A stretch of DNA of 27,115 nucleotides from Isoetes engelmannii (lineage: Eukaryota > Streptophyta > Lycopodiopsida > Isoetales > Isoetaceae). Under the pieces are notes generated by a model. The model had not been told where the DNA came from, did no database searches, and saw only the letters and a list, made by a program, of their open reading frames with translations. The DNA is taken from positions 1 through 27,115 of the forward strand of contig JAANSK020090019.1 in assembly GCA_011763485.2 (NCBI GenBank). Reading direction: 5' to 3'. The translations under genes were made by a program, and so were the position numbers. This document shows positions 20,362-27,115 of the stretch, one piece after another (the first letter of the stretch is position 1; every line of letters begins with the position of its first letter).

Positions 20362-20369
20362 CTTATATA
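20362..20369 (-). promoter_or_regulatory. TATA box of the leftward CACTA-like element
   Basis: On the - strand the sequence reads GGGTATATAAGCC, a strong plant TATA box, 86 bp upstream of the ATG at 20276 and just inside the ACGTC subterminal array. The placement matches CACTA elements, where the promoter sits beside the terminal region. Confidence 0.6.
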
Positions 20370-20394
20370 CCCAAATTTCAGACGACATCGCAAG

Positions 20395-20841
20395 TGATGT
20401 TAATCAACAATCAACGGCCACGTGACATCGGAGGCGGATGCCACGTCATGTGTCCGTTGACATGTCACGTATCTGTTGGCCACGTCAGCCACGTCGCATG
20501 CGACGTCCCATGCCATGTAACGTCTAAGGCAGATGACGCGACACATAATCGCTGCCATGTCACATGTCATTGGCCACGTCAGCCATGTCGCAAGCGACGT
20601 CACGTCGGCCAGAAGACATGGGGCGTCACCCCCGCGATGTGATTATAGCGGCGTGGTCTCAGACGTCGGCTTATACCGTCGCCTTGACGTCGGAAGCGAT
20701 GTCCGGCCACGTCGCATGCGACGTCTGGCCGACGCCACATCGTTATTTGCCACGTCTTAGCAACATGGCGCCGTAATTTGTTATGTGGCGTCGCACAGAC
20801 GTCGAAAGTCCGCGTAGCTAAATGTTTATTTTTTTGTAGCG
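20395..20841. mobile_element. Second CACTA-like terminus with ACGTC array
   Basis: About 400 bp dense in CACGTC, GACGTC, CACGTCAGCCACGTCG and GACGTCGG words. The 16-bp perfect palindrome ACGTCGCATGCGACGT appears twice (20491-20506 and 20709-20724), with a close relative at about 20586. The end, read inward from the - strand, is CGCTACAAAAAAATAAAC followed by ATTTAGCTACG; plant CACTA elements end in CACTACAAAAA-like sequence. The terminus at 5241 has the same order. The left end of this element was not identified. Confidence 0.62.
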
Positions 20842-20867
20842 ATGGTCGGGCAGGGGAATCGAGCTCC

Positions 20868-21500
20868 CGAAGGGGAGGCACTAGCGTACGTATGACCTCA
20901 TGAAGGGGGATAGGTCTTCTGGCAGCCTTGCTTGCGTCAGGTTTGACCAGGATTTGGTGCAATGTCATCACATAGGAGTAATTACTTGATACCATAAGAC
21001 AGATCCTTAAGAACCCTCTGGAGGCAATTTTTCGCAAAACTCTTCTTGGAAAGCACTTATGACGAACGAGCAATTTCCCCACCTCGAAACTACAAATTGA
21101 CTCTGCCGTCGAACTCAGAACCCTGTCATTACACTAGGGACCAAGTTTTGCGGGCAGAAGACTGCCCCTTTGCCAAGTAGCTCCCGGAGGAGGGCATCAG
21201 TCTATGACTTCACCGAGGGATCCAAGTGTTCTGGTACCCCTGCTTGTATTGGATTGGACCAGGATTTGTCCTCACGTCATCGCGTAGGGGCAGGAACTCG
21301 ATCTCAAAAGACAAATCCTTAAAAATACTACAGGATCGCTCGCAGGAGGCTTCGCGGTTTGATAAGTTTTCCCGGATCGATCTTGGATTTTTTTGAGTTT
21401 GCTCGAAGCACGGTCGATGAACAGAGGATTCAACGTACCCAGCTCCGAGTGCGGGAGGGGGGGAGGCATTAGCATATGGCCTCCCGGATCCATGTTGGCA
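20868..21500. repeat. Diverged direct repeats, about 160 bp, spaced about 310 bp
   Basis: A unit beginning GCTCCCGAAGGGGAGGCACTAG at about 20870 recurs from GCTCCCGGAGGAGGGCATCAG at about 21181. Both continue in order through TATGAC.TCA, TTCTGG, GACCAGGATTTG, GTCATC, CATAGGAG/CGTAGGGG, GACA.ATCCTTAA and CTC..AGG. A third, truncated start (GGGGGAGGCATTAGCATATGGCCTCCCGG) is at about 21463. The ORF on the - strand at 20600-21082 spans repeat and CACTA terminus and is an artefact. Confidence 0.6.
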
Positions 21501-21740
21501 CGTTGGAGCCTAGGTGGCATGTTGGAGCCCACGTGGCATTTTGGAAGCTAGGTGGCATGTTTGAGCCACCTTGGCATGTTGGAGCCTAGGTGACACATTA
21601 GAGCTTAGATGGCATGTTGGAGCCCAAGTGGCATACTGGAGCCCATGTGGCATGTTTGAGCCACCTTGGCATGTTGGAGCCAACCTGGCATGATAAGGCC
21701 CATGTGACATGTTGGTGCCAACCAGGTGGCATGGTGGATT
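21488..21740. repeat. 19-bp minisatellite, block 1 (about 12 units)
   Basis: Tandem units of CATGTTGGAGCCCACGTGG and variants. The last eight bases fall into a few classes: CCCACGTGG, CCTAGGTGG, CCACCTTGG and CCCATGTGG. A 19-bp period is not a multiple of three, so the open frames seen on the - strand (for example 21510-21710) are by-products of the repeat and not genes. Several units contain the palindromes CACGTG or CCTAGG. Confidence 0.92.
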
Positions 21741-21847
21741 CTAGGGGCACAACATTTGAACCGTAACAAATATTATATGAATGAAATAATTAAACCATTA
21801 CAAAATACTAAAAAATGCCATTTTTAGGCCATTAATGTTTGAATTGG
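21741..21847. other. Unique spacer between minisatellite blocks
   Basis: About 107 bp of AT-rich sequence without the 19-bp unit (ACAACATTTGAACCGTAAC..). It may be an insertion into a formerly continuous array, or the joint between two arrays. No clear inverted ends were seen. Confidence 0.5.
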
Positions 21848-22083
21848 AATGTTGGAGCCACCTTGGCATGTTGATCCTAGGTGGCATGTTGGAGCCTATG
21901 TGGCATGTTAGAGCCCACGCGGCATGCTGGAGCCACCTTGGCATGTTGGAGTCCATGTGGCATGTTGGAGCCACCTTGGCATGTTTGAGCCACCTTGGCA
22001 TGATGGAGCCTAGGTGGCATGTTGGAGCCCACGTAACATGTTTGAGCCACCTTGGCATGGTGGACCCCACGTGGCATGTTAGT
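21848..22083. repeat. 19-bp minisatellite, block 2 (about 12 units)
   Basis: The same 19-bp unit as block 1 and in the same orientation, with the same tail classes mixed (CCTAGGTGG, CCTATGTGG, CCCACGCGG, CCACCTTGG, CCCACGTAA). The order of variant units differs between the blocks, so a simple recent duplication of the whole block is unlikely. The open frames on both strands here are repeat artefacts. Confidence 0.92.
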
Positions 22084-22155
22084 GTCTATAGTAGCTTTGA
22101 CCTTGTTATATATGCGTATCTCTGTTATTATCTTTTGGGATTTTTTCCACAGGTT

Positions 22156-22411
22156 TCCTCCCTCGTGTTCCATTCATTCCTCCATGTCAATTTTTTCATA
22201 ATTTTCTGATAGATAGATAATTAGTTACGGATTTATAATCATTTATCTTCAAAAAATTATAGGAAACAATAATGGTATTCCTTTCTCTCGCATTCCATTC
22301 ATTCCTCCATGTCAAATTTTTCATAATTTTCTGATACATAGATAATTAGTTACGGATTTATAATCATTTATCTTCAAAAAATCATAGGAAAAAATAATGG
22401 TATTCCTTTGC
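22156..22411. repeat. Two-copy tandem repeat, period 125 bp
   Basis: TTCCATTCATTCCTCCATGTC starts at 22168 and again at 22293. The copies are nearly identical through ATAGATAATTAGTTACGG and AATAATGGTATTCCTTT. The high identity suggests a fairly recent duplication. Non-coding. Confidence 0.92.
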
Positions 22412-22790
22412 TATTGTTACATGAGACATGTTTACTTTATCCTCCATAATCAATCCCATGCGTCTATTAATAATCCGATGTATTTGAGCACGAGTATTGC
22501 ACAAAATCTTGAGCAATAATGTGCCCCCGATCAGAATCCGTATTTTCATTACTTAAGATTTTGCATGCTTTTTTATGGTATGTTGAGCAATCTACCTTAG
22601 TGAAATAAAACGAGGAATAAGTTTAAATATGGTGTTTTTTCTAGTTAATCCGATATATCGCTGGCATTTGACCTTCAATCTTGGTACATTTGAGTGGATC
22701 TGGAGGAAGGTGCAATGTGCAGTATGTGAGAATAATTTGTGAGTATACTAATTTGCCGTGTTGATGATGCTGCATTCTACAACTTGTGAT

Positions 22791-22893
22791 GTTGTGTGGC
22801 ATGGAATTTGGGGAGCAGATTCCAGGGGGTCCCGCGACCGGCAAAGCCGGGAGCGTGTCCTGGAATCGCGACCTAGTTCCAGGCCACACCAAC
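22791..22893. mobile_element. Foldback element 2 with GACCGGCAAAGCCGGGAGC loop
   Basis: The inner arms GATTCCAGG (22818-22826) and CCTGGAATC (22859-22867) flank the 19-nt core at 22836-22854. The outer arms also pair: GTTGTGTGGCATGGAA on the left against the reverse of the right, GTTGGTGTGGCCTGGAA. The core differs from that of foldback element 1 by one base, and both share a GATTC..CAG inner stem word. Its stem sequence otherwise differs. The + strand ORF at 22758-23279 runs straight through it and is not credible. Confidence 0.7.
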
Positions 22894-23366
22894 AAGGAAA
22901 CATGGGAGCGGAACATTTTTTGCTTCTGTTTTACCTGTGCGTGACCTGCAGAGCGGAATCCAACTCGCAACTTTCTCTTCCGGAGCTGAATGCACTCCCT
23001 TGTTTCCTTGTTGTAAAATTTCATGCTTGCAACAACTTGCTAGCAAGTATCAACATCCAAGCCTTTTTTTTTTTTACCCCTGTTTTTTTTTATTTTTTTC
23101 TATTCTACCATTCAAGTACGCTCTCCCCGAAAATTAGTGGCACCAGTGGATCATTTGTCTTAGCACTCGCAGCTGTCAAGGGAATGCCACGTGTCGACCT
23201 CCCAATGGCTACCCTTTCTGCCGCATGTCATCTTTTGATTCGTTCCAAGAAAATTCAAGGCTTCGGTAGAATGAGCTAAATATCGAAACCTTTTTGTTTG
23301 GAGAAGTCCGGCGCCTTGGTCGATCTTCAGGTAGGTGTTTATACCTCTTCTTTCAAACTATCGATT

Positions 23367-23460
23367 CTGCAGCTCGGCATTCTGTGCAAGCATTGTTTTG
23401 CTTGGTTTTGTTCTGCAGCCCGGCATAGTGAGCAACCTTTGTTTTGCGTTTGAGCTGTAG
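23367..23460. repeat. Two-copy tandem repeat in the leader of the acidic-repeat gene, period 46 bp
   Basis: CTGCAGCTCGGCAT at 23367 and CTGCAGCCCGGCATAGTG at 23413 start two similar units that also share GTTTTG..TTG words. They lie 120-215 bp upstream of the ATG at 23583, perhaps in a 5'-untranslated intron: CTTCAG|GTAGGT near 23330 is a candidate donor. Confidence 0.55.
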
Positions 23461-23582
23461 GTTCGCTAAACCCTAGACCTTCTGTAGCATTTGGCATACA
23501 TATACATATTGATTTGCTAATGCGAAAAGCAATTAAGAAACGGCTAATTCTGCTGTGAAGTTTTAAATTTCCATCAATCTTG

Positions 23583-24789
23583 ATGGCCACTTTAATGAAG
23601 AAAGACGAGGGGACTAGGGAGGGACAAGTAGAAGAAGAAGAAGAAGGTGTAAAGAAAACTGAAGGGACTGGGGAAGAAGGTGTAAACAAAACTTATGAGA
23701 AAACTGAAGAGGCTGGAGAAGAAGGTGTAAAGAAATCTGAAGAACAAACTGAAGAGACTGGAGAAAAAGGTGTAAAAAAGTCTGAAGAGCAGACTGAAGA
23801 GACTGGAAAAGAAGGTGTAAAAAAATCTGAACAGCAAACTGAAGAAGGTGTAAAGATAACTGAAGAGATTTTAGAAGAAGTTTTAAGGAAAATTGAAGAG
23901 CAAACTGAAGAGACTGACACTGAAGATGAAGGTATAAAGCAATCTGAAGATGTCAAGGCGTTTCTTACTCCTGAAAGTCGTCTGCTAATGACATCCTTTT
24001 TGTAAGCTTAGATTGTAATTATATAACTCAAAAGTACTAGCACTTTTTGGAATTGTGTTTCTTGTCTTACATGCTTAGCTCTATGGCACAGGTGTCATGA
24101 ACTGTATAACCCTGGTATTTTGGATAACAAGACAATTTCACCAGATGCTTTAGAGGACTTTTGCACTACTACAATGGAATCAGTTGCAGCTCCGGGAAGC
24201 AATACCTTGGTAATTGTTCTTACTGTGTTTTGTAAGTTGCATCTTCTTTGTCGTCAGGTCACCTAACTTAAAAAAATGACAAAACGTCCAACAAGGATAT
24301 GACACATTTAGGTCAAACAACTTATTTGCTATTTGTTACAGATGAAAATCTAATCATCAGATTGCCATGATTAATTTGGTGCTACGAATTTCTTTGAGTC
24401 TCATTGTGGTTGTGGTGAAGACCGATCCATGCCACTCACTGACATGAACAAGTAACTTTCCTTTCTACTTGTGCAGGAAAGCTATTCGTTTCGTTTTGCT
24501 TCATTACTTCTAGGCCTGTGTGATAAGAGAATGACAGATGAAGAATCATTATTTGTGACAGAATGCCTGAAGTGTATCAAGGAATGTACTAAAGCATTGG
24601 AAGGTACTAATGCGTGATTCTATTTTGCATGGTGGAATATTCATTGCTGGAAAATACACCTTTATTGATCTTTTGCATGGTTAAATATTCGAAGATGGAG
24701 GAGGGTCATCCTGTACTAGTACTAGTATTACTGGAGGAGAGTCAACTAATGACACCGGATCTACTAGTGACGCCGAGTCAACTTGTTAA
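23583..24789 (+). CDS. Acidic-repeat protein with conserved-looking C-terminal domain (4 exons)
   Basis: Exons are 23583-24001, 24092-24209, 24477-24603 and 24695-24789, with donors GTAAGC, GTAATT and GTACTA and acceptors ending ACAG, GCAG and GAAG. The total is 759 nt, an uninterrupted frame of 252 aa. The first ATG at 23583 is used. Residues 22-105 are Glu/Lys/Thr-rich, built from 15-aa units such as GVKKSEEQTEETGEK and GVNKTYEKTEEAGEE. Residues about 112-221 look globular (FLTPESRLLMTSFLCHEL.., ALEDFCTTTMESV.., ESYSFRFASLLLGLCDKRM..) with several Cys. The tail from 222 is Gly/Ser/Thr-rich and ends DAESTC. No signal peptide or membrane segment is evident. I do not recognise the family. Without the last splice the frame would stop after EGTNA, a shorter alternative. 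The N-terminal repeats suggest a disordered, charged region; function is unknown. Confidence 0.72.
23646..23900 (+). repeat. 45-bp in-frame coding repeats in the acidic-repeat gene
   Basis: About five units of 45 bp (one shortened) encode GVKKSEEQTEETG-type 15-mers in exon 1. Because the coding strand is purine-rich, the opposite strand is also open (23592-23837 and 23693-23956); these antisense frames are composition artefacts. Confidence 0.85.
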
Positions 24790-25510
24790 CCAAAAAGAAA
24801 ACGAAGGTAATAGTGCTAGTGATTTGCCTTATTCGTATACACGATAAAAATCCTGTAGACATGTATTCACATCATAGTGATTGTGCCCGTCGATGTGTTC
24901 CCAATGGTGGAAGCGCCTCTTTTATATTGAGCATAAGTTACATCGTAGCAAATATATGGATGGGATGGCATACAAATGATTCTTTTACTAATTGACATGG
25001 TATCTTCTTGTAGGACGGAAGGATATGCAATCACCAAGTGTCTCACCCCAGAACCTCGTAAGACTCAAACAATGGAACATAACAAACAACAATCATATAC
25101 ACACATTTGAAACGTTTTGACCAGATAGAAAAAATAACTATTTAGGATAATGAATAGGCCTATACCTAATCTAGAATGATATAAACATGATAGACAAATG
25201 AAGCTGGAGGTATCTTTAAGGTTGATAGATTTTACTTTGCCATAGAAATCTAAACAATATTTCACACACTTGATATGCAGCAAATTTGCTCTTTTGTTGG
25301 ATTGCCTCTATTAATGGGAAAGTTCATTTGGGGTATGTTACGAGCATATATGTAAGTGAAGAGGCCAGAAAGTCACATACCATGTAGTGGGAAGGGACAC
25401 TTGATGTACTTCCTATTGCTCATTAGAATCTAGATTTAGCATGCAAGAAAGTGCTTCCTTATATTAGGCTCGACTATATGTACTTATATTTACATACTAT
25501 GTTATTCATC
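24790..25510. other. 3' region of the acidic-repeat gene and intergenic DNA
   Basis: No further gene is supported. The 3' untranslated region probably occupies the first part. AT-rich short frames at 24783-24995 (+) and 25065-25283 (-) have no motif. Confidence 0.4.
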
Positions 25511-25588
25511 TTGTCCTCCCCATTCCTCCCCATAGGGCTTCCAGGCGGCGCCGCCTGGAAGCCCTACATGGGAGGAATGGGAGGGCAA
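25511..25588. repeat. Near-perfect loop-less palindrome, 78 bp
   Basis: The centre is 25549/25550. The inner 30 bp are a perfect palindrome (arm GGGCTTCCAGGCGGC), followed by T:A and A:T pairs. The arms then continue with two or three single-base bulges through CCCATTCCTCCCCAT opposite ATGGGAGGAATGGGAGG, ending TTG opposite CAA. The 39-nt arms give a very stable hairpin in RNA and a cruciform candidate in DNA. GC content is much higher than in the surroundings. It may be a foldback transposon or a hairpin small-RNA locus. Confidence 0.85.
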
Positions 25589-25846
25589 GGTGACTAACGA
25601 GACGTAATGAACAGTAGGTTGAAATTACGAACAAGGTTGTGGCTATGGCGGATCTTCTGGTCTAGAAGCTTGGCCTTAGAAAGCTCCTTGGTTGAGCAAT
25701 AGAAAAAACAATAACAATAGCTTAAAAGCTTGAAGAAATCGACCGAAAATGGGTGATAATCTGCTGCTTTGCAGGCCAGGGCCTCTGATAAAATAGGCCT
25801 CTATACTTTCCAGTGGCCTCCCTTGTTGCGTTGATTCCGAGCTATT

Positions 25847-26256
25847 CTATTTCTTCCCTTTCTTCTGTGATTTCGAGCGCAAATCCCCTGTTTTTAGCCC
25901 TACGTCCTTTTGAAAGAGATTAAAATAGAGCTCCTCTGCTCCGGCCTCAGCTATGGCTGCCATATCCCAAGTCGAATGTAGATCCGACATAATGGAAAAT
26001 CTGGTGGCGTCAGCTTTCCTGAATAAGGCGACTGAAGACATAGCACCCATCATCCCCTGCAAATAGCAAGAACCAGCAGCAAAGAAATCCGCATGCTCCG
26101 GAAAAACGTCCCGCTATGCAACTCTAAACTCCGTAGAGGACTCAACAAATGAACCTCGGGGCGAACCCCAAAAAACAGGAAACCAGAACAAGGCACACCA
26201 TGGTCAATGGCAAGAACATCAGACATACGAATGCATCCACGCAACACACAAGACAT
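25847..26256 (-). CDS. Putative small gene on the - strand, at least two exons
   Basis: The 3' exon (26056-25847), preceded by a good acceptor (TTGCTATTTGCAG), encodes 69 aa starting GMMGAMSSVALFRKADATRF, with EAGAEELYFNLFQKDVG, and ending in the basic tail SKSQKKGKK. Upstream, an ATG at 26256 opens a frame (MSCVLRGCIRMSDVLAIDHG..). Two phase-0 donors would join it to the 3' exon: GAT|GTTCTT and GAG|GTTCAT. Neither is a strong site, so the 5' part is uncertain. A promoter-like region lies further upstream (G-box, TATA, telo-box) in the right orientation. The exon composition looks coding, but no family was recognised. Alternatively it is a non-coding transcript. Confidence 0.38.
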
Positions 26257-26559
26257 TGATTAGGGTTCGAGCTCGTAACTAGGATCTAGGAAAGTTCTAC
26301 TGGTAAAACAACATGTTAACTCAGCTGAAATACTAGATTCTAGATGAGTTAGCTAACTATCTACTCGAAATACCTGTTCCCGAAAAACTTCCCCCGCTCC
26401 TGGCGCCTCGATACTTCCTAGGTTCTCGAATGCACACGCTCCTCACGCTATTGCGCTATCTCCCTTACCTCCGCTTCAGACACGCTCTTGTCGCGAAAGA
26501 TTCCTGAATCAGAGCTCTCGCGACGATTCAGAATTTCGACAGAAGGGTGAGCAAAAAGT

Positions 26560-26641
26560 GTGTTTAGGGTTAGGGTTGGCTATAAATAGTTAGGTTATGG
26601 CCAACACGCTTTTGCTCCAATATGGTGTTGCCACGTGGCAA
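26560..26641 (-). promoter_or_regulatory. Promoter-like region: G-box palindrome, TATA and telo-boxes
   Basis: TTGCCACGTGGCAA (26628-26641) is a perfect 14-bp palindrome with a CACGTG G-box core, the usual site of plant bZIP and bHLH factors. About 40 bp further on the - strand is CTATTTATAG (26589-26580), a TATA-like box. Directly after it come AACCCTAACCCTAAAC telo-boxes (26579-26562), common in leaders of plant growth and housekeeping genes. The order fits leftward transcription into the putative gene at 26256-25847, with a possible leader exon and a GTAAGG donor near 26470. CTATAAATAG also reads as a TATA box on +, so the direction is inferred. Confidence 0.5.
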
Positions 26642-27115
26642 TACACCTTCATGAGTGGATGTCCATGTGGAAAATGGTATCTCATTATAAAAATAACTTG
26701 TGCACGCCCCCATCTAGGTATGGTTTGATACCTATATACAAATCGTCTAGGACAAATTGTATAGTGACGTGGCCGTAGAATATATGTATTCATCTCGGGG
26801 GAACGTCACATGGCCTACGTTGGGATGCGATAGTTCATATATGTTTTCGTATTACGTGCCAAAGGATTAAGAAAGCAACTAAGAAACCTCATGGCATTTC
26901 TCATATTCCACAAAATAAATACGGATTTTATTATCGTTTTTTCAAAAAGCCTCAGAAGAATATTGGACAATCGTAGATTACTTGGCTAAGCAAACATACT
27001 TTATTCATTGCCAAAAATATATATTTGATAAAATCCTAGAACCATCATTCAAATAAATTGGGATTATGTCTTGATTTTGGGACAAAATTTGGAGTTGCAG
27101 TTTTTTAGTGAGTTC
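26642..27115. other. No gene called
   Basis: AT-rich right end of the window. The only longer frame (26590-26793, -) overlaps the promoter-like region and has no motif. Confidence 0.4.

Noticed and set aside
20600-21082. 160-codon open frame on -
   Set aside because: It crosses the ACGTC array, the proposed CACTA terminus and the flanking repeat block. The GC-rich array has few stops, which explains the length.
21488-22083. CRISPR-like array
   Set aside because: The units are contiguous 19-mers without unique spacers, in a plant-type region. It is a minisatellite.
21510-22209. Several repetitive open frames of the MPRWLQHAT type on both strands
   Set aside because: Produced by the 19-bp minisatellite. 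The period is not a multiple of three, so frames rotate; no real protein.
22758-23279. 173-codon open frame on +
   Set aside because: It runs through foldback element 2 and then through T-runs that give poly-Phe. It has no motif and competes with an opposite open frame. Chance.
23592-23956. Phe/Ser-rich open frames opposite the acidic-repeat exon
   Set aside because: Antisense of GAA/GAG-rich coding sequence lacks stops. The + strand frame has supporting splice sites.

Overview
This window looks like nuclear DNA of a land plant. The evidence is spliceosomal genes with GT..AG introns, a typical plant R2R3-MYB gene whose middle exon is exactly 130 bp, degenerate TTTAGGG telomere-type motifs, a telo-box/G-box promoter, and a high load of CACTA-type, MITE-type and LTR-like repeats. 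The species cannot be named from the sequence. There is no bacterial-style operon, CRISPR array, rRNA or complete tRNA.

Layout. 1-600 is repeat-rich (a 38-bp repeat spaced 301 bp, a small hairpin, TTTAGGG motifs). 600-2090 is a decayed protein-kinase-like gene on +. 2850-4560 holds spliced ORF fragments on + that I read as the remains of a transposon gene; they run into an ACGTC-rich subterminal array and a CACTA-like right end near 5241. 5240-9260 is mostly gene-poor, with a strong 17-bp-arm hairpin at 7150-7213 and a GGAA microsatellite. 9268-9936 is a short R2R3-MYB on -, in three exons, with every exon phase consistent. 10-12.8 kb is intergenic, with tandem duplications. 12.87-15.29 kb carries two related direct copies that resemble LTRs (each with a TATATAAG box). 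One copy is interrupted by a 287-bp element and the other preserves the empty site. 15.8-17.7 kb contains three or four terminal-inverted-repeat or foldback elements. 19.58-20.84 kb is the promoter-proximal end of a second CACTA-like element transcribed leftwards. 20.87-22.41 kb is a repeat cluster that includes a 19-bp minisatellite. 23.58-24.79 kb is a spliced gene on + for a predicted 252-aa acidic-repeat protein. 25.51-25.59 kb is a near-perfect palindrome. 25.85-26.64 kb looks like a small gene on - with its promoter.

The two best-supported genes are the MYB (161 aa, nuclear DNA-binding) and the acidic-repeat protein (252 aa, function unknown). Nothing shows that they work together. They appear to be separate genes stranded in transposon-rich DNA.

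The most unusual signals are: two foldback elements 5.9 kb apart with nearly identical 19-nt loops but diverged stems; the loop-less 78-bp palindrome; a miRNA-precursor-like hairpin; a nested insertion with a preserved empty site; and an excess of two-copy tandem duplications of 43-125 bp. All calls come from reading the sequence by eye. No alignment, folding or database search was run.
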